35,021 bases of DNA from Peptococcaceae bacterium (GTDB lineage: Bacteria > Bacillota > Desulfitobacteriia > Desulfitobacteriales > Syntrophobotulaceae): assembly GCA_012520405.1 (NCBI GenBank), contig JAAYOJ010000212.1:1-35021 (forward strand). Direction: 5' to 3'. Of this stretch, positions 1 through 11,387 are shown piece after piece; position 1 is the first letter of the stretch, and the number at the start of each line of letters is the position of its first letter. The notes beneath the pieces were generated by a model. It worked only from the letters and a program-made list of their open reading frames with translations. It ran no database searches and had not been told where the DNA came from. The position numbers and the translations under genes were made by a program.

Positions 1-240
1 CGCTTTGCTCCGGGAGCGGAAGAAAAATATCCTAACGGGCTTACGGAGATCGACGGAGTGGCTGTGGCCGATGTGCTTAGCCAAGCAATAAAACTTGTAG
101 AATCGCTGGTTGCTATAAGCAAGGCGGGGTCTGCTTGGATTAGCCGTAAATGCTTGTTTGCCCAGCCCTCACCCCACGTACTGCAATTGGGGGAAAAATT
201 AACCGACAACCCCGGCCTTAAGTTTTGGGACGTAATCTAA
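1..240 (+). CDS. 3' end of an unrecognised protein-coding gene (partial)
   Basis: The frame is open from the first base to the TAA at 238-240, giving at least 79 residues, so the gene starts upstream of the window. The fragment begins RFAPGAEEKYPNG and ends GLKFWDVI. It has a helical, Ala/Val/Leu-rich middle and no clear membrane segment or catalytic motif. I do not recognise the family. It is not rplL or any other ribosomal protein, although rplJ-rplL usually precede rpoB. A strong hairpin terminator at 274-311 ends its transcript, so it is probably not cotranscribed with rpoB. A GTG at 58 lies in frame, but the upstream codons read through without interruption, so 58 is unlikely to be the true start. 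Confidence 0.6.
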   Translation, partial: RFAPGAEEKYPNGLTEIDGVAVADVLSQAIKLVESLVAISKAGSAWISRKCLFAQPSPHVLQLGEKLTDNPGLKFWDVI

Positions 241-273
241 ACAAAAGAGCATACAGCAAACTCACATAAGAAT

Positions 274-311
274 AGCCGCAATCCCTTCTAAACGGAGGGT
301 AGCGGCTTTTT
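274..311 (+). terminator. Rho-independent terminator of the upstream gene
   Basis: AGCCGC (274-279) pairs with GCGGCT (302-307). An inner CCCT/AGGG pairing lies within the loop, and a run of five T (307-311) follows. It starts 34 nt after the stop codon of the partial gene. It separates that gene from the rpoB region. Confidence 0.85.
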
Positions 312-316
312 GCGTT

Positions 317-336
317 ATTAATAATATATTATTAAT
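317..336. repeat. 20-bp perfect AT-only palindrome
   Basis: ATTAATAATA (317-326) is followed directly by its reverse complement (327-336), with no spacer. It lies just after the terminator and about 100 bp before the rpoB promoter. It could be an operator-like site or simply AT-rich spacer; no function can be assigned. Confidence 0.5.
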
Positions 337-439
337 GAGGCATAATATGAGGATGAATACATTTTTATTTTAAGTTGTTTTTATGGTATAATTTCCAGTA
401 TAATGGCGTAATTTTTAGTTATTTTCGCAACATTTTCTC

Positions 440-468
440 TTGACAAGGACTGGCACCTTTGGTAAGAT
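440..468 (+). promoter_or_regulatory. Sigma-A type promoter for rpoBC
   Basis: A perfect -35 TTGACA (440-445) is followed by a 17-nt spacer and TAAGAT (463-468) as -10. This is the best promoter match between the upstream terminator and rpoB. Other -10-like hexamers occur at 387-392 (extended form TGgTATAAT) and at 742-747, but with poor -35 partners. If used, the start would lie near 475 and give a leader of about 340 nt. Confidence 0.7.
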
Positions 469-474
469 TAATAA

Positions 475-813
475 CTGTCACTGTGGCTTAAGGCTTGAAA
501 AAAGCAATAATGTAGGGAGATAATAGTGTGGATGTATTTCATCGCATATGAGATAGCTCCATAGCGTAAGAGCGAGGTTTTTTATTATAGGGCCTTGCTT
601 TTCATTGTTTCTATCAATAATGTTTTTCCCTTGGCTTAAAACTCGTCCGGTGCTTAAGCCTATTAATCTATCTTTTATTATACTTGATTTCATTTACTAA
701 TCAATTATACCAAGTTAATTAATTTAACTATTCCATTTATATATAATTTGGTTTTTGTTTATACCGATTTGAGGCATGTTTACGGAAAATACACTGAGAG
801 GGTGAAGACATTT
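475..813 (+). promoter_or_regulatory. Long untranslated leader of rpoB with nested complementary segments
   Basis: No convincing gene lies on either strand here. Nested complementary pairs can be read: GGCTTAAG 485-492 with CTTAAGCC 653-660; AAAAGCAA 500-507 with TTGCTTTT 595-602; GGAG 516-519 with CTCC 557-560; GATG 531-534 with CATC 540-543. A T-run follows at 578-583. The nesting suggests a folded RNA, but I cannot match it to a known riboswitch or ribosomal leader class. The last 100 nt are AT-rich and contain a second possible -10 at 742-747. Confidence 0.4.
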
Positions 814-3800
814 ATGGTTTATCCAATTAAAGTCGGAAACAGGGAGCGGTGGAGCTATGCCAGGCTCCGGGAAGTTTTGGATATGCCAAATCTAATCGAG
901 ATCCAACAAAATTCCTACCAATGGTTCCTGGAAGAGGGCTTAAGAGAGATGTTTCGTGATATATCTCCCATCCAGGACTTTACAGGTAATTTGGTTTTGG
1001 AATTTATTGATTACAGCTTGGGCGAACCCAAATATGAAGTTGAAGAATGTAAAGAACGAGATGTTACTTATGCGGCTCCTTTGCGGGTCAAAGTACGCTT
1101 AATCAACAAGGAAACAGGCGAAGTCAAAGAGCAGGAAGTATTTATGGGGGATTTCCCTCTCATGACAGATAAAGGCACTTTTATTATCAATGGTGCGGAA
1201 CGTGTTATTGTCAGTCAGTTGGTACGCTCTCCCGGTGTTTACTATTCAGAAAGCATTGATACCAGCGGTAAGAAAATTTACGGAGCGACCATAATCCCTA
1301 ACAGGGGTGCCTGGCTGGAATTTGAGACAGATGTTAATGATAACATATTTGTACGTGTGGACCGGACGCGTAAGCTTCCCGCCACTGTCCTGGTAAGAGC
1401 CTTGGGTTATTCAACTAATGGCCGGATTATGGAAGCTTTTGAAGATAACGAATATATCAGGATTACCTTGGAGAGGGATAATACAGAATCGACCGAGGAG
1501 GCTTTAGTTGAAATTTATAAACGCCTTCGTCCGGGGGAACCTCCTACGGTAGAAAGTGCCAAAGCTTTACTGGAGTCCTTGTTTTTTGATTCCAGACGTT
1601 ACGACTTAGCAAAAGTGGGACGATATAAACTCAACAAGAAATTAGAACTGGATATTCCAATGTCTATGAGACATTTAACCCCGGAAGATATTATTGCCTC
1701 CATAGCCCGTTTGCTTAGGATTATTGAAGGTAAGGGCCAGGTTGATGATATCGACCACTTGGGAAACAGACGCCTACGCTCTGTAGGCGAGCTTTTGCAA
1801 AACCAGTTTAGGATAGGGCTCTCCCGTATGGAAAGAGTAGTCAGGGAGAGAATGACTATTCAGGATATAGAGGGAATTACCCCTCAGGTACTTATTAACA
1901 TCCGACCCGTAGTAGCTGCAATTAAAGAGTTTTTTGGCAGTAGCCAGTTGTCACAGTTTATGGACCAAACAAACCCCCTAGCCGAACTGACCCATAAAAG
2001 AAGACTTAGTGCGCTGGGACCGGGGGGATTGAGCAGAGAAAGGGCTGGCTTTGAGGTTCGTGACGTGCACCATTCTCACTATGGCAGGATGTGTCCTATT
2101 GAGACCCCCGAAGGCCCCAATATTGGCCTTATCGGCTCCCTTAGTACTTATGGTCGGATAAACGAGTATGGTTTTATCGAGGCTCCTTACCGTAAAGTGG
2201 AAAACGGTAGAGTAACCGATGAAATACATTATTTGACTGCTGATGAAGAAGAGAAATTTGTCATTGCCCAGGCCAATGCCGCTATTGGTGAAGATGGCCA
2301 GTTTTTAAGCCCTAAGGTTGAGGTCAGGCATGGGGAAAACTTTATTCTCGTGCCTCCGGAAAACATTCAATATATGGACGTTTCGCCCAAACAAATGGTT
2401 TCCATAGCAACTGCTCTTATCCCGTTTTTAGAGCACGACGACGCCAACCGGGCCCTCATGGGTTCTAACATGCAGCGGCAAGCTGTTCCTTTGCTAAAGA
2501 CCGATGCCCCTTATATTGGTACAGGTATGGAATACAAAGCTGCCGTGGATTCCGGAATCTGTATTTTGGCTCAAAAATCGGGAATTGTTCTTCGCGTAAC
2601 TTCCGATGAAATCATTGTTCAAAATGATGATAACACCACGCTTAAATATAAAATGCTCAAGTATATGCGCAGTAACCAGGGTACTTGTATCAATCAAAAG
2701 CCGATTGTCAAGAAGGGCGAGAGAATTGAAAAGGGTCAAGTCATAGCTGACGGACCTTCTACCGATCATGGGGAACTGGCTTTAGGTCGTAATGTTCTGG
2801 TAGCGTTTATGCCCTGGGAAGGTTATAACTACGAGGATGCTATTCTTATCAGCGAGAAGCTGGTTAAAGAGGATTATTTTACCTCTATTCATATTGAAGA
2901 GTACGAGTCTGATGCTCGGGATACTAAGCTGGGGCCCGAAGAAATAACCAGAGATATCCCTAATGTAGGAGAAGACGTACTTAAAGATCTCGATGAACGG
3001 GGTATTATCAGAATCGGTGCTGAAGTAAGGCCTGGTGATATCCTGGTGGGTAAAGTTACACCAAAAGGGGAAACCGAACTTACGGCAGAGGAACGCCTCC
3101 TGAGGGCGATTTTTGGGGAGAAGGCAAGAGAAGTCAGAGATACATCTCTAAGGGTACCTCATGGGGAAGCAGGAAAGGTTGTAGACGTTAAGGTCTTTAA
3201 AAGAGAAAATGGAGATGAACTAGCCCCTGGTGTTAATCAGCTTGTTCGGGTATACATTGCCCAAAAACGTAAAATTTCAGTTGGTGACAAAATGGCCGGC
3301 AGGCACGGCAATAAAGGGGTTATTTCCAGAATCATGAGGCAAGAGGATATGCCTTTCATGCCGGATGGAACACCCATTGAGATTGTGCTTAACCCGTTAG
3401 GCGTACCTTCCCGAATGAATATCGGGCAGGTGATGGAAACTCATCTTGGCTGGGCGGCTAAAGCTTTGGATATGTACATTGCTACGCCTGTTTTTGACGG
3501 GGCCAGCGAGGATGATATTTTTGAAACCCTGGAAAGAGCAGGACTCCCTACGAGTGGTAAGTCTATCCTTTACGATGGCAGAACCGGCGAGCCCTTTGAT
3601 AACGAAATAACTGTGGGTTACATGTATATGCTTAAACTCCACCATTTGGTTGATGATAAAATCCATGCCCGTTCTACCGGTCCCTATTCCTTGGTTACCC
3701 AGCAACCTTTGGGAGGTAAAGCCCAGTTTGGCGGCCAGCGTTTTGGCGAAATGGAGGTTTGGGCGCTTGAGGCTTACGGTGCTTCTTATACTTTACAGGA

Positions 3801-4272
3801 AATCCTAACCGTCAAATCGGATGATGTTGTCGGCAGAGTAAAGACATATGAAGCTATTGTTAAAGGAGAGAACATTCCAGAACCTGGTGTTCCTGAATCC
3901 TTCAAAGTATTGATCAAAGAATTGCAGAGCCTGGCTCTTGATGTTTCCGTGCTTTCAGAGGAAGACCAGATGGTTGAAATTAAGGATCTAGACGATGATG
4001 TAACGGAAATGGCTCAGGAATTAGGAATGGATGAACAATTCTCGGTAGTAGATGTGACCGATGCCGGCGATGATGATAAACAGGATTATCAAGAGGCTGA
4101 GGAATCCTTCGAGGAAGATAATATCGACGAGGATACTATAGACGAGAATGAGGACATTATAGATATTGATGCCACAGAAGATAATCCAGATGAAGATTTG
4201 GAAGTTGATGACGTTTTGAGTAAAAACCTGGAGGTTTTAGGTGACAATCTTTCTTCGGATTATGAAGATTAA
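814..4272 (+). CDS. rpoB: DNA-directed RNA polymerase subunit beta
   Basis: Beta subunit of core RNA polymerase, 1152 residues from ATG 814. That start has a GAGGGTGA ribosome site upstream and gives the usual family N-terminus ([15 protein letters not shown]); the frame stays open to a TTG at 748, which I do not favour. The rifampicin pocket reads [20 protein letters not shown] followed by [10 protein letters not shown], matching the sensitive wild-type pattern. The [22 protein letters not shown] and GRHGNKGV signatures are present, with no large lineage insertions. The last 103 residues or so (3961-4269) form a very acidic tail. rpoC follows after a 35-nt gap, so the two are cotranscribed. 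Transcription probably starts near 475. Unusually, rplJ-rplL do not lie upstream. Confidence 0.98.
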   Translation: MVYPIKVGNRERWSYARLREVLDMPNLIEIQQNSYQWFLEEGLREMFRDISPIQDFTGNLVLEFIDYSLGEPKYEVEECKERDVTYAAPLRVKVRLINKETGEVKEQEVFMGDFPLMTDKGTFIINGAERVIVSQLVRSPGVYYSESIDTSGKKIYGATIIPNRGAWLEFETDVNDNIFVRVDRTRKLPATVLVRALGYSTNGRIMEAFEDNEYIRITLERDNTESTEEALVEIYKRLRPGEPPTVESAKALLESLFFDSRRYDLAKVGRYKLNKKLELDIPMSMRHLTPEDIIASIARLLRIIEGKGQVDDIDHLGNRRLRSVGELLQNQFRIGLSRMERVVRERMTIQDIEGITPQVLINIRPVVAAIKEFFGSSQLSQFMDQTNPLAELTHKRRLSALGPGGLSRERAGFEVRDVHHSHYGRMCPIETPEGPNIGLIGSLSTYGRINEYGFIEAPYRKVENGRVTDEIHYLTADEEEKFVIAQANAAIGEDGQFLSPKVEVRHGENFILVPPENIQYMDVSPKQMVSIATALIPFLEHDDANRALMGSNMQRQAVPLLKTDAPYIGTGMEYKAAVDSGICILAQKSGIVLRVTSDEIIVQNDDNTTLKYKMLKYMRSNQGTCINQKPIVKKGERIEKGQVIADGPSTDHGELALGRNVLVAFMPWEGYNYEDAILISEKLVKEDYFTSIHIEEYESDARDTKLGPEEITRDIPNVGEDVLKDLDERGIIRIGAEVRPGDILVGKVTPKGETELTAEERLLRAIFGEKAREVRDTSLRVPHGEAGKVVDVKVFKRENGDELAPGVNQLVRVYIAQKRKISVGDKMAGRHGNKGVISRIMRQEDMPFMPDGTPIEIVLNPLGVPSRMNIGQVMETHLGWAAKALDMYIATPVFDGASEDDIFETLERAGLPTSGKSILYDGRTGEPFDNEITVGYMYMLKLHHLVDDKIHARSTGPYSLVTQQPLGGKAQFGGQRFGEMEVWALEAYGASYTLQEILTVKSDDVVGRVKTYEAIVKGENIPEPGVPESFKVLIKELQSLALDVSVLSEEDQMVEIKDLDDDVTEMAQELGMDEQFSVVDVTDAGDDDKQDYQEAEESFEEDNIDEDTIDENEDIIDIDATEDNPDEDLEVDDVLSKNLEVLGDNLSSDYED

Positions 4273-4307
4273 AAGTAACGGTTTGACGGGTGAAAGGAGA
4301 GAATACC

Positions 4308-7300
4308 GTGCTTGATGTAAATAATTTTGAAAGAATGCGTATCGGTTTGGCTTCTCCGGATATGATTCGCAAGTGGTCTTATGGCGAGGTTAAAAAGCCT
4401 GAAACCATCAACTACCGTACCTTAAAACCTGAAAGAGAGGGTTTGTTTTGCGAGAAGATATTCGGACCTACCCGTGACTGGGAATGCCATTGCGGAAAAT
4501 ACAAAAGAGTTCGTTACAAGGGTATTGTTTGTGACCGCTGTGGTGTAGAAGTAACAAGGTCTAAGGTTCGTAGGGAAAGAATGGGACATATCGAACTAGC
4601 AGCCCCGGTCTCACATATCTGGTATTTTAAAGGTATTCCCAGTAGAATGGGCTTACTTTTAGATATGTCGCCGCGTTCCTTAGAAAAAGTATTATATTTT
4701 GTAGCTTATATCGTTATTGATCCCGGAGACACTTCGCTCCTGAAAAAACAACTGTTGACCGAAACAGAATACCGTGAGGCCAGAGAGAAGTATGGCACTG
4801 GCTTTAGAGCTGAGATGGGGGCCGAAGCTATCAAGGAACTATTGGCGGATATAGACCTGGATAAGCTCAATGAAGAATTGCGGACGGAACTTAAAGAGGT
4901 GTCTGGCCAGCGTAAGATAAGAGCAATTAGAAGGCTGGAAGTTGTGGAGGCTTTTAAAAAATCCGGAAATAGACCGGAATGGATGATCCTAGATACAATT
5001 CCGGTAATTCCGCCGGAACTCAGGCCTATGGTTCAGCTGGACGGAGGCAGGTTTGCCACTTCAGACCTAAACGATCTTTACCGTCGTGTTATAAACCGTA
5101 ATAACCGTTTAAAAAAGCTGCTGGATCTTGGAGCTCCGGATATTATTGTCCGTAACGAAAAAAGAATGCTTCAGGAAGCAGTGGATGCCCTGATCGATAA
5201 TGGCCGCCGCGGACGCCCTGTTACCGGGCCGGGGAACAGACCCTTAAAATCTTTAAGTGATATGCTGAAAGGAAAACAAGGGAGGTTTCGGCAGAATCTG
5301 CTTGGCAAAAGGGTGGACTATTCAGGACGCTCTGTAATCGTGGTCGGGCCTTACCTTAAACTGTCTCAATGTGGTTTGCCTAAAGAAATGGCCTTAGAGC
5401 TTTTCAAGCCCTTTGTTATGAAGAATTTGGTCAACGAGGGTTATGCTCATAATATTAAAAGCGCTAAAAGGATGGTAGAGAGAGTACGCCCTGAGGTTTG
5501 GGACGTCCTGGAAAAGGTCATTTCCGAGCATCCTGTTCTTTTAAATCGTGCTCCGACCTTGCACCGTTTGGGTATTCAGGCTTTTGAACCAGTACTGGTT
5601 GAAGGGAAAGCTTTGCAGATTCATCCCTTAGTTTGCACTGCCTATAATGCAGACTTTGACGGTGACCAGATGGCTGTTCACGTTCCACTTTCAGCGGAAG
5701 CTCAAGCCGAAGCTCGTTTGCTCATGCTATCCTCCCATAACATTCTTAACCCCAAAGACGGCCGGCCGGTAGCTTCACCGACCAAAGACATGGTACTAGG
5801 GTGTTATTATCTCACCATAGAAAAACCAGGTGCCAAGGGCGAAGGCAAGGTCTTTAAAGATACCGATGAAGCAATTTTAGCTTATAACGCTAAGGCAGTT
5901 GACCTGCAAGCTATTATTAAAGTTCGCAAAGACGGCAAAATGCTGGAAACAACAGCCGGCAGATTGATTTTCAACTCGGTGATACCCGAAGAAGTCGGTT
6001 TCTTCAACGAAACCATCAATAAAAAAGCGCTAGACAGAATTGTAGCTAAAACCTACCGTCTCTGTGGCTATGATAAAACAGCCAAACTTCTTGACGGTAT
6101 CAAAAACCTTGGCTTTAGATATTCTACTTTGGCTGGGATCACTGTTGGAATTGGTGATATCCAAGTGCCTCCGGCTAAAAAGACTATCCTGGCTGAAGCC
6201 GATGCCAGTGTTAACGATACAGAAAAACAATACCGCCGCGGCTTGATTACCGATGAAGAGCGCAAGGCCTTGGTTATTGAAATATGGACCAAAGCTAATG
6301 ATTTGGTAACCAAATCATTAATGGAATCTCTCGATAAGTTTAATCCGGTCTACATGATGGCTAATTCCGGAGCACGCGGAAATATTCAACAGCTCCGCCA
6401 ATTGGCAGGGATGCGCGGGCTCATGGCCGACCCTTCGGGTCGAACAATCGAGTTGCCTATTAAGGCTAACTTCCGCGAAGGTTTAACTGTTTTAGAGTAC
6501 TTTATCTCTTCTCATGGTGCGCGTAAAGGTTTGGCCGATACTGCTTTGAGGACTGCAGACTCCGGTTACCTTACTCGTAGATTGGTTGACGTGTCGCAGG
6601 ATGTTATTGTCAGGGAAGATGACTGCGGCGTAGATCATGGTATTGTGGTTGAAGACATCAAAGAAGGCGGCGAAATGATTGAAAAACTAGAGGAGCGACT
6701 GGTTGGACGCTTCCTAGTACAAGAAATTCGTCATCCGCAAACAAATGAGATTCTAGCTACTCCCGAAGAAGAAATTAGCGAAGAACAGGCTAAAGCTATT
6801 GCTGAGGTCTATGATAAAGTTGAAATAAGATCAGTACTGACTTGCAGAACTCGCTACGGGGTATGTAAAAAATGTTACGGCCGGAATCTTGCTACCGGGC
6901 GTCTGGTGGAAACCGGAGAAGCGGTTGGTATTATCGCTGCTCAATCCATTGGTGAACCCGGCACCCAGTTGACCATGCGTACATTCCATACCGGTGGCGT
7001 GGCTGGGGATGACATTACTCAAGGTCTGCCTAGGGTAGAGGAACTATTTGAAGCCCGCAAACCTAAAGGTCAGGCTATTATTTCCGAGATTGCCGGTACG
7101 GTAGCTATTAGAGAAGTTAAAGGCCGTCGAGAAGTTGAAGTAATTAATGAAAACGGTGAACATGAAACTTACTCTATACCCTTTGGATCACGTTTGAGGG
7201 TACAAGAGGGTCAAGTAATCGCCCCCGGAGACGAACTAACTGAAGGAAGCGTTAATCCTCATGATACCTTAAAAATTAAGGGTATTAGCGGTGTTCAGGT

Positions 7301-7820
7301 TTACTTGCTCGGAGAGGTTCAACGCGTCTATCGCCTGCAGGGTGTGGATATCAACGACAAACATATCGAAGTCATGGTTCGGCAAATGCTGCGTAAAGTT
7401 AAGGTTGAGGACGCTGGCGATACCAGCCTACTCCCAGGCGGTTTAATTGATGTCTTCGAATTTGAAGAAGAGAATAAATTGGTAGAACAACAAGGCGGCA
7501 AACCTGCAGTTGCCAAACCGGTGCTTCTGGGTATCACTAAAGCTTCCCTAGCGACCGACTCCTTCCTTTCAGCTGCTTCTTTCCAAGAGACAACCAGAGT
7601 ACTCACTGAAGCAGCGATCAAAGGTAAGGTTGATCCCCTGATTGGTCTGAAAGAAAATGTTATTATTGGTAAACTGATTCCTGCGGGAACAGGAATGTCT
7701 AGATATCGAACCCTCAAGATTAAAGAACCCGGAATTGAAGTTCCTGCTGAGTATTCTTCCGAGGATCAAACTGATGTTCAAACTGAGCTTGAAGCCGAAG
7801 TTCAAACTAACGTACTTTAA
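4308..7820 (+). CDS. rpoC: DNA-directed RNA polymerase subunit beta prime
   Basis: Catalytic beta-prime subunit, 1170 residues. I place the start at GTG 4308, preceded by AAAGGAGAG at 4293-4301; an in-frame GTG at 4290 overlaps that site and is unlikely. The N-terminal zinc site is C60, C62, C75, C78. The active-site loop NADFDGDQM carries the Mg-binding aspartates D449, D451 and D453. The second zinc site is C773, C846, C853, C856. The bridge-helix/trigger-loop region ([14 protein letters not shown], and [16 protein letters not shown]) is intact. The length is that of the compact Firmicutes form without the large beta-prime insertion of proteobacteria. The gene follows rpoB by 35 nt. Confidence 0.98.
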   Translation: MLDVNNFERMRIGLASPDMIRKWSYGEVKKPETINYRTLKPEREGLFCEKIFGPTRDWECHCGKYKRVRYKGIVCDRCGVEVTRSKVRRERMGHIELAAPVSHIWYFKGIPSRMGLLLDMSPRSLEKVLYFVAYIVIDPGDTSLLKKQLLTETEYREAREKYGTGFRAEMGAEAIKELLADIDLDKLNEELRTELKEVSGQRKIRAIRRLEVVEAFKKSGNRPEWMILDTIPVIPPELRPMVQLDGGRFATSDLNDLYRRVINRNNRLKKLLDLGAPDIIVRNEKRMLQEAVDALIDNGRRGRPVTGPGNRPLKSLSDMLKGKQGRFRQNLLGKRVDYSGRSVIVVGPYLKLSQCGLPKEMALELFKPFVMKNLVNEGYAHNIKSAKRMVERVRPEVWDVLEKVISEHPVLLNRAPTLHRLGIQAFEPVLVEGKALQIHPLVCTAYNADFDGDQMAVHVPLSAEAQAEARLLMLSSHNILNPKDGRPVASPTKDMVLGCYYLTIEKPGAKGEGKVFKDTDEAILAYNAKAVDLQAIIKVRKDGKMLETTAGRLIFNSVIPEEVGFFNETINKKALDRIVAKTYRLCGYDKTAKLLDGIKNLGFRYSTLAGITVGIGDIQVPPAKKTILAEADASVNDTEKQYRRGLITDEERKALVIEIWTKANDLVTKSLMESLDKFNPVYMMANSGARGNIQQLRQLAGMRGLMADPSGRTIELPIKANFREGLTVLEYFISSHGARKGLADTALRTADSGYLTRRLVDVSQDVIVREDDCGVDHGIVVEDIKEGGEMIEKLEERLVGRFLVQEIRHPQTNEILATPEEEISEEQAKAIAEVYDKVEIRSVLTCRTRYGVCKKCYGRNLATGRLVETGEAVGIIAAQSIGEPGTQLTMRTFHTGGVAGDDITQGLPRVEELFEARKPKGQAIISEIAGTVAIREVKGRREVEVINENGEHETYSIPFGSRLRVQEGQVIAPGDELTEGSVNPHDTLKIKGISGVQVYLLGEVQRVYRLQGVDINDKHIEVMVRQMLRKVKVEDAGDTSLLPGGLIDVFEFEEENKLVEQQGGKPAVAKPVLLGITKASLATDSFLSAASFQETTRVLTEAAIKGKVDPLIGLKENVIIGKLIPAGTGMSRYRTLKIKEPGIEVPAEYSSEDQTDVQTELEAEVQTNVL

Positions 7821-7841
7821 GACTTTTGGATTTAGTGTGGG

Positions 7842-7878
7842 GCGGAGTGGGAAGATATAAAAGCTGCTCTCACTCCGC
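7842..7878 (+). terminator. Hairpin after rpoC, possible weak terminator
   Basis: GCGGAGTGGGA (7842-7852) pairs over 11 positions (one G-U) with TCTCACTCCGC (7868-7878). No T-run follows; the sequence continues straight into the -35 box TTGACA at 7879. It may act as a pause or factor-dependent end, or as a 3' stabiliser of the rpoBC message. Confidence 0.5.
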
Positions 7879-7907
7879 TTGACATAAAAAAAGGCTACTG
7901 CTAAAAT
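7879..7907 (+). promoter_or_regulatory. Sigma-A promoter of the str operon
   Basis: TTGACA (7879-7884), a 17-nt spacer, and TAAAAT (7902-7907). This is a near-consensus promoter located 42 nt before the first gene of the rplGB-rpsL-rpsG-fusA-tuf cluster. Its -35 box abuts the preceding 11-bp hairpin. Confidence 0.8.
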
Positions 7908-7949
7908 AATGTAGTCTGATTTTCAAACAGAGGAGGAAAGCATTGCTCA

Positions 7950-8201
7950 ATGCTTGATGAATCTTTAAAAAACTCACCAAATGTTCTAGTAGGCTTGAAA
8001 CAAACAAGCCGGGCTTTAGAAAAGAGTAAAGTCAAAGTTGTTTATCTTGCCCAGGATGCCGATGACCGTCTCTTAAAACCAATTATTGAAACATGCAAGG
8101 CTAAAGAAATCGAAATCAAAGAAGTACCAAGTATGGCGGAATTGGGCAAGGCTTGTGGGATAAAAGTTGGGGCTGCTGTAGCTTCTGTGCTGGATGCCTA
8201 G
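7950..8201 (+). CDS. rplGB: L7Ae-family ribosomal protein (YbxF-like, kink-turn binding)
   Basis: An 83-residue protein of the L7Ae/L30e/Gadd45 fold; its Bacillus homologues YbxF and YlxQ bind RNA kink-turns. Family signs are the N-terminal [26 protein letters not shown] segment (read in pieces), the central [20 protein letters not shown] motif, and the short length. It sits directly before rpsL, its standard place in Firmicutes. The AGGAGG at 7931-7936 is 13 nt from ATG 7950, a longer spacing than usual; no better in-frame start is present. The gene ends 58 nt before rpsL. Its precise cellular role is unsettled in the family. Confidence 0.9.
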   Translation: MLDESLKNSPNVLVGLKQTSRALEKSKVKVVYLAQDADDRLLKPIIETCKAKEIEIKEVPSMAELGKACGIKVGAAVASVLDA

Positions 8202-8259
8202 AGCTGCTCCATCAGTAAAAACCCTTACCTTAGTAATAAAAATGAAAGGAGGTGCAGCT

Positions 8260-9197
<938 letters not shown>

Positions 9198-9263
9198 ATA
9201 TAGAAGAAGTTTAATTAGCGATATGGGATCTGTACCCTCTAGAAAAAGAAAGGCTGATAATAA

Positions 9264-11342
9264 GTGGCAAGAAAAGTTCCTTTGGAAAAAACTAGAAATA
9301 TTGGGATTATGGCTCATATAGATGCCGGTAAGACAACAACCACGGAGCGCATCTTATTTTATACCGGCCGGGTTCATAAGGTTGGCGAGACACATGACGG
9401 TTCCGCCACTATGGACTGGATGGTTCAGGAGCAGGAGCGTGGCATAACAATTACTTCTGCAGCTACGACCTGTCACTGGAAAGGCCATAGTATCAATATT
9501 ATAGATACACCCGGACACGTTGATTTCACCGTAGAGGTAGAAAGATCCCTGCGCGTTTTGGATGGAGCTATTGCTGTGTTTTGTTCCGTAGGAGGGGTTG
9601 AACCCCAATCGGAAACGGTGTGGCGGCAAGCAGATAAATATGGCGTTCCGCGGATTGCTTATATTAATAAAATGGATAGGGTTGGCGCGGACTTCTTTCG
9701 GGGAGTTTCCATGATTTCCGAGCGTTTAGGTTCTAATCCGGTAGCCCTTCAGCTTCCTATCGGTGCTGAAGAAAAATTTAAAGGCATGGTGGATCTAATA
9801 ACCATGAAAGCCAGAATTTATACGGATGACCTAGGAACGACAAGCGATGTTGGAGATATACCGGAAGATATAATGCCGCTGGCTCAGGAATATAGGGAAA
9901 AGCTTTTAGAAGCTGTGGCTGAAGTGGACGATGATTTGATGGAGAAGTATCTGAACGGTGAAGATATTACTGAACAAGAAATAAAGAATGCTGTCCGTAA
10001 AGGGACTATCGGGTTAAATTTCATACCGGTTCTTTGCGGCTCGTCTTTTAAAAACAAAGGAGTCCAACCCTTGTTGGATGCTGTTGTAGATTATATGCCT
10101 TCACCGCTGGACGTACCTTCAATTACCGGCATTAATCCGGAAACCGGCGAAGAAGAAAGCAGAAATTCCGATGATAATGCCCCATTCTCGGCTTTGGCCT
10201 TTAAAATAATGGCCGATCCTTATGTAGGCAAACTGACTTTTTTCCGGGTATATTCAGGGACCTTGACCTCCGGTTCTTATATCTACAATTCAATTAAAGG
10301 TAAGAGAGAAAGAATTGGTAGAATTTTAAGAATGCATGCTAACCACAGGGAAGACGTTGATGAAGTACATGCCGGCGATATCGCGGCGGCGGTCGGTATT
10401 AAGGATGTCAGCACAGGGGATACTTTATGCGATGAGAATTCCCGAGTTGTTTTGGAAGCCATACAATTCCCTGAACCTGTGATTCACATTGCTATAGAGC
10501 CCGCGACCAAAGCCGATCAGGAGAAACTCGGCGGTGCCTTGGCCAAGCTGGCGGAAGAGGACCCGACATTTAGAACACACACCGATGAAGAAACAGGACA
10601 GACCATAATCGCCGGCATGGGTGAACTCCATCTGGAAGTTATCGTAGACAGACTGCAGAGAGAATTCAAGGTTACTTGTAATGTGGGGCGTCCCCAGGTT
10701 GCTTACAAAGAGACTATTCGTAAGGCTGTTAAAGCTGAAGGTAAATATGTACGGCAATCGGGTGGCCGAGGCCAATATGGACATTGCTGGGTAGAATTCG
10801 AACCGCTGGAGCCTGCTTCTGGATTTGTGTTTGAAAGCAAAATCGTAGGCGGAGTAATTCCCAAAGAGTTTATTCCTCCTATTGAAGCGGGGATTCAGGA
10901 AGCTATGCAAAATGGTATTCTGGCCGGCTATCCTGTGCTTGATGTTAAAGCTACGGTCTACGATGGTTCCTATCATGACGTCGACTCTTCTGAAATGGCC
11001 TTTAAGATTGCCGGTTCTATGGCTTTCAAGGCTGCGGCGTCTAAAGCCAATCCGGTTATACTTGAACCGGTGATGCGGGTTGAAGTTACCGTCCCTGAGG
11101 AATATATGGGAGACGTCATCGGTGATCTAAACTCTCGCCGGGGGAGGATTGAGGGCATGGAAGCTCATTCCGGGGCCCAAATTATCCGTGGGTTTGTTCC
11201 TTTAGCCGAGATGTTCGGCTATGCAACGGACCTTCGCTCCAAGACTCAAGGTAGGGGCGTTTATGTTATGCAGTTTGATCATTATGAAGAAGTGCCCAAA
11301 AATATTGCCGAAGGTATAATTGCCAAAAGGCAGGGGGCTTAA
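9264..11342 (+). CDS. fusA: Elongation factor G
   Basis: Translocation GTPase EF-G, 692 residues. The start is GTG 9264, with AGAAAGG about 10 nt upstream. The GTPase domain shows AHIDAGKT (17-24), RGITI switch residues (59-63), DTPGH (81-85) and NKMD (135-138). Domain II and the C-terminal domains IV-V follow ([12 protein letters not shown], and [18 protein letters not shown]). Full length with no insertion makes it canonical EF-G rather than a tetracycline-protection or EF-G2 paralogue. It lies 66 nt after rpsG and 45 nt before tuf, as in other str operons. Confidence 0.97.
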   Translation: MARKVPLEKTRNIGIMAHIDAGKTTTTERILFYTGRVHKVGETHDGSATMDWMVQEQERGITITSAATTCHWKGHSINIIDTPGHVDFTVEVERSLRVLDGAIAVFCSVGGVEPQSETVWRQADKYGVPRIAYINKMDRVGADFFRGVSMISERLGSNPVALQLPIGAEEKFKGMVDLITMKARIYTDDLGTTSDVGDIPEDIMPLAQEYREKLLEAVAEVDDDLMEKYLNGEDITEQEIKNAVRKGTIGLNFIPVLCGSSFKNKGVQPLLDAVVDYMPSPLDVPSITGINPETGEEESRNSDDNAPFSALAFKIMADPYVGKLTFFRVYSGTLTSGSYIYNSIKGKRERIGRILRMHANHREDVDEVHAGDIAAAVGIKDVSTGDTLCDENSRVVLEAIQFPEPVIHIAIEPATKADQEKLGGALAKLAEEDPTFRTHTDEETGQTIIAGMGELHLEVIVDRLQREFKVTCNVGRPQVAYKETIRKAVKAEGKYVRQSGGRGQYGHCWVEFEPLEPASGFVFESKIVGGVIPKEFIPPIEAGIQEAMQNGILAGYPVLDVKATVYDGSYHDVDSSEMAFKIAGSMAFKAAASKANPVILEPVMRVEVTVPEEYMGDVIGDLNSRRGRIEGMEAHSGAQIIRGFVPLAEMFGYATDLRSKTQGRGVYVMQFDHYEEVPKNIAEGIIAKRQGA

Positions 11343-11387
11343 TAAATACATCTTAAATTTATATTATTTAAGGAGTTGAACATTAAA

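Noticed and set aside
478..693. 71-codon open frame on the minus strand in the rpoB leader
   Set aside because: It has no ribosome site and no recognisable motif, and it lies antisense within the predicted leader. An AT-rich spacer readily gives frames of this length.
475..813. T-box or common metabolite riboswitch in the rpoB leader
   Set aside because: No T-box sequence (the GGGTGG-AACC-GCG type motif) and no recognisable riboswitch core were seen; the gene context also does not fit.
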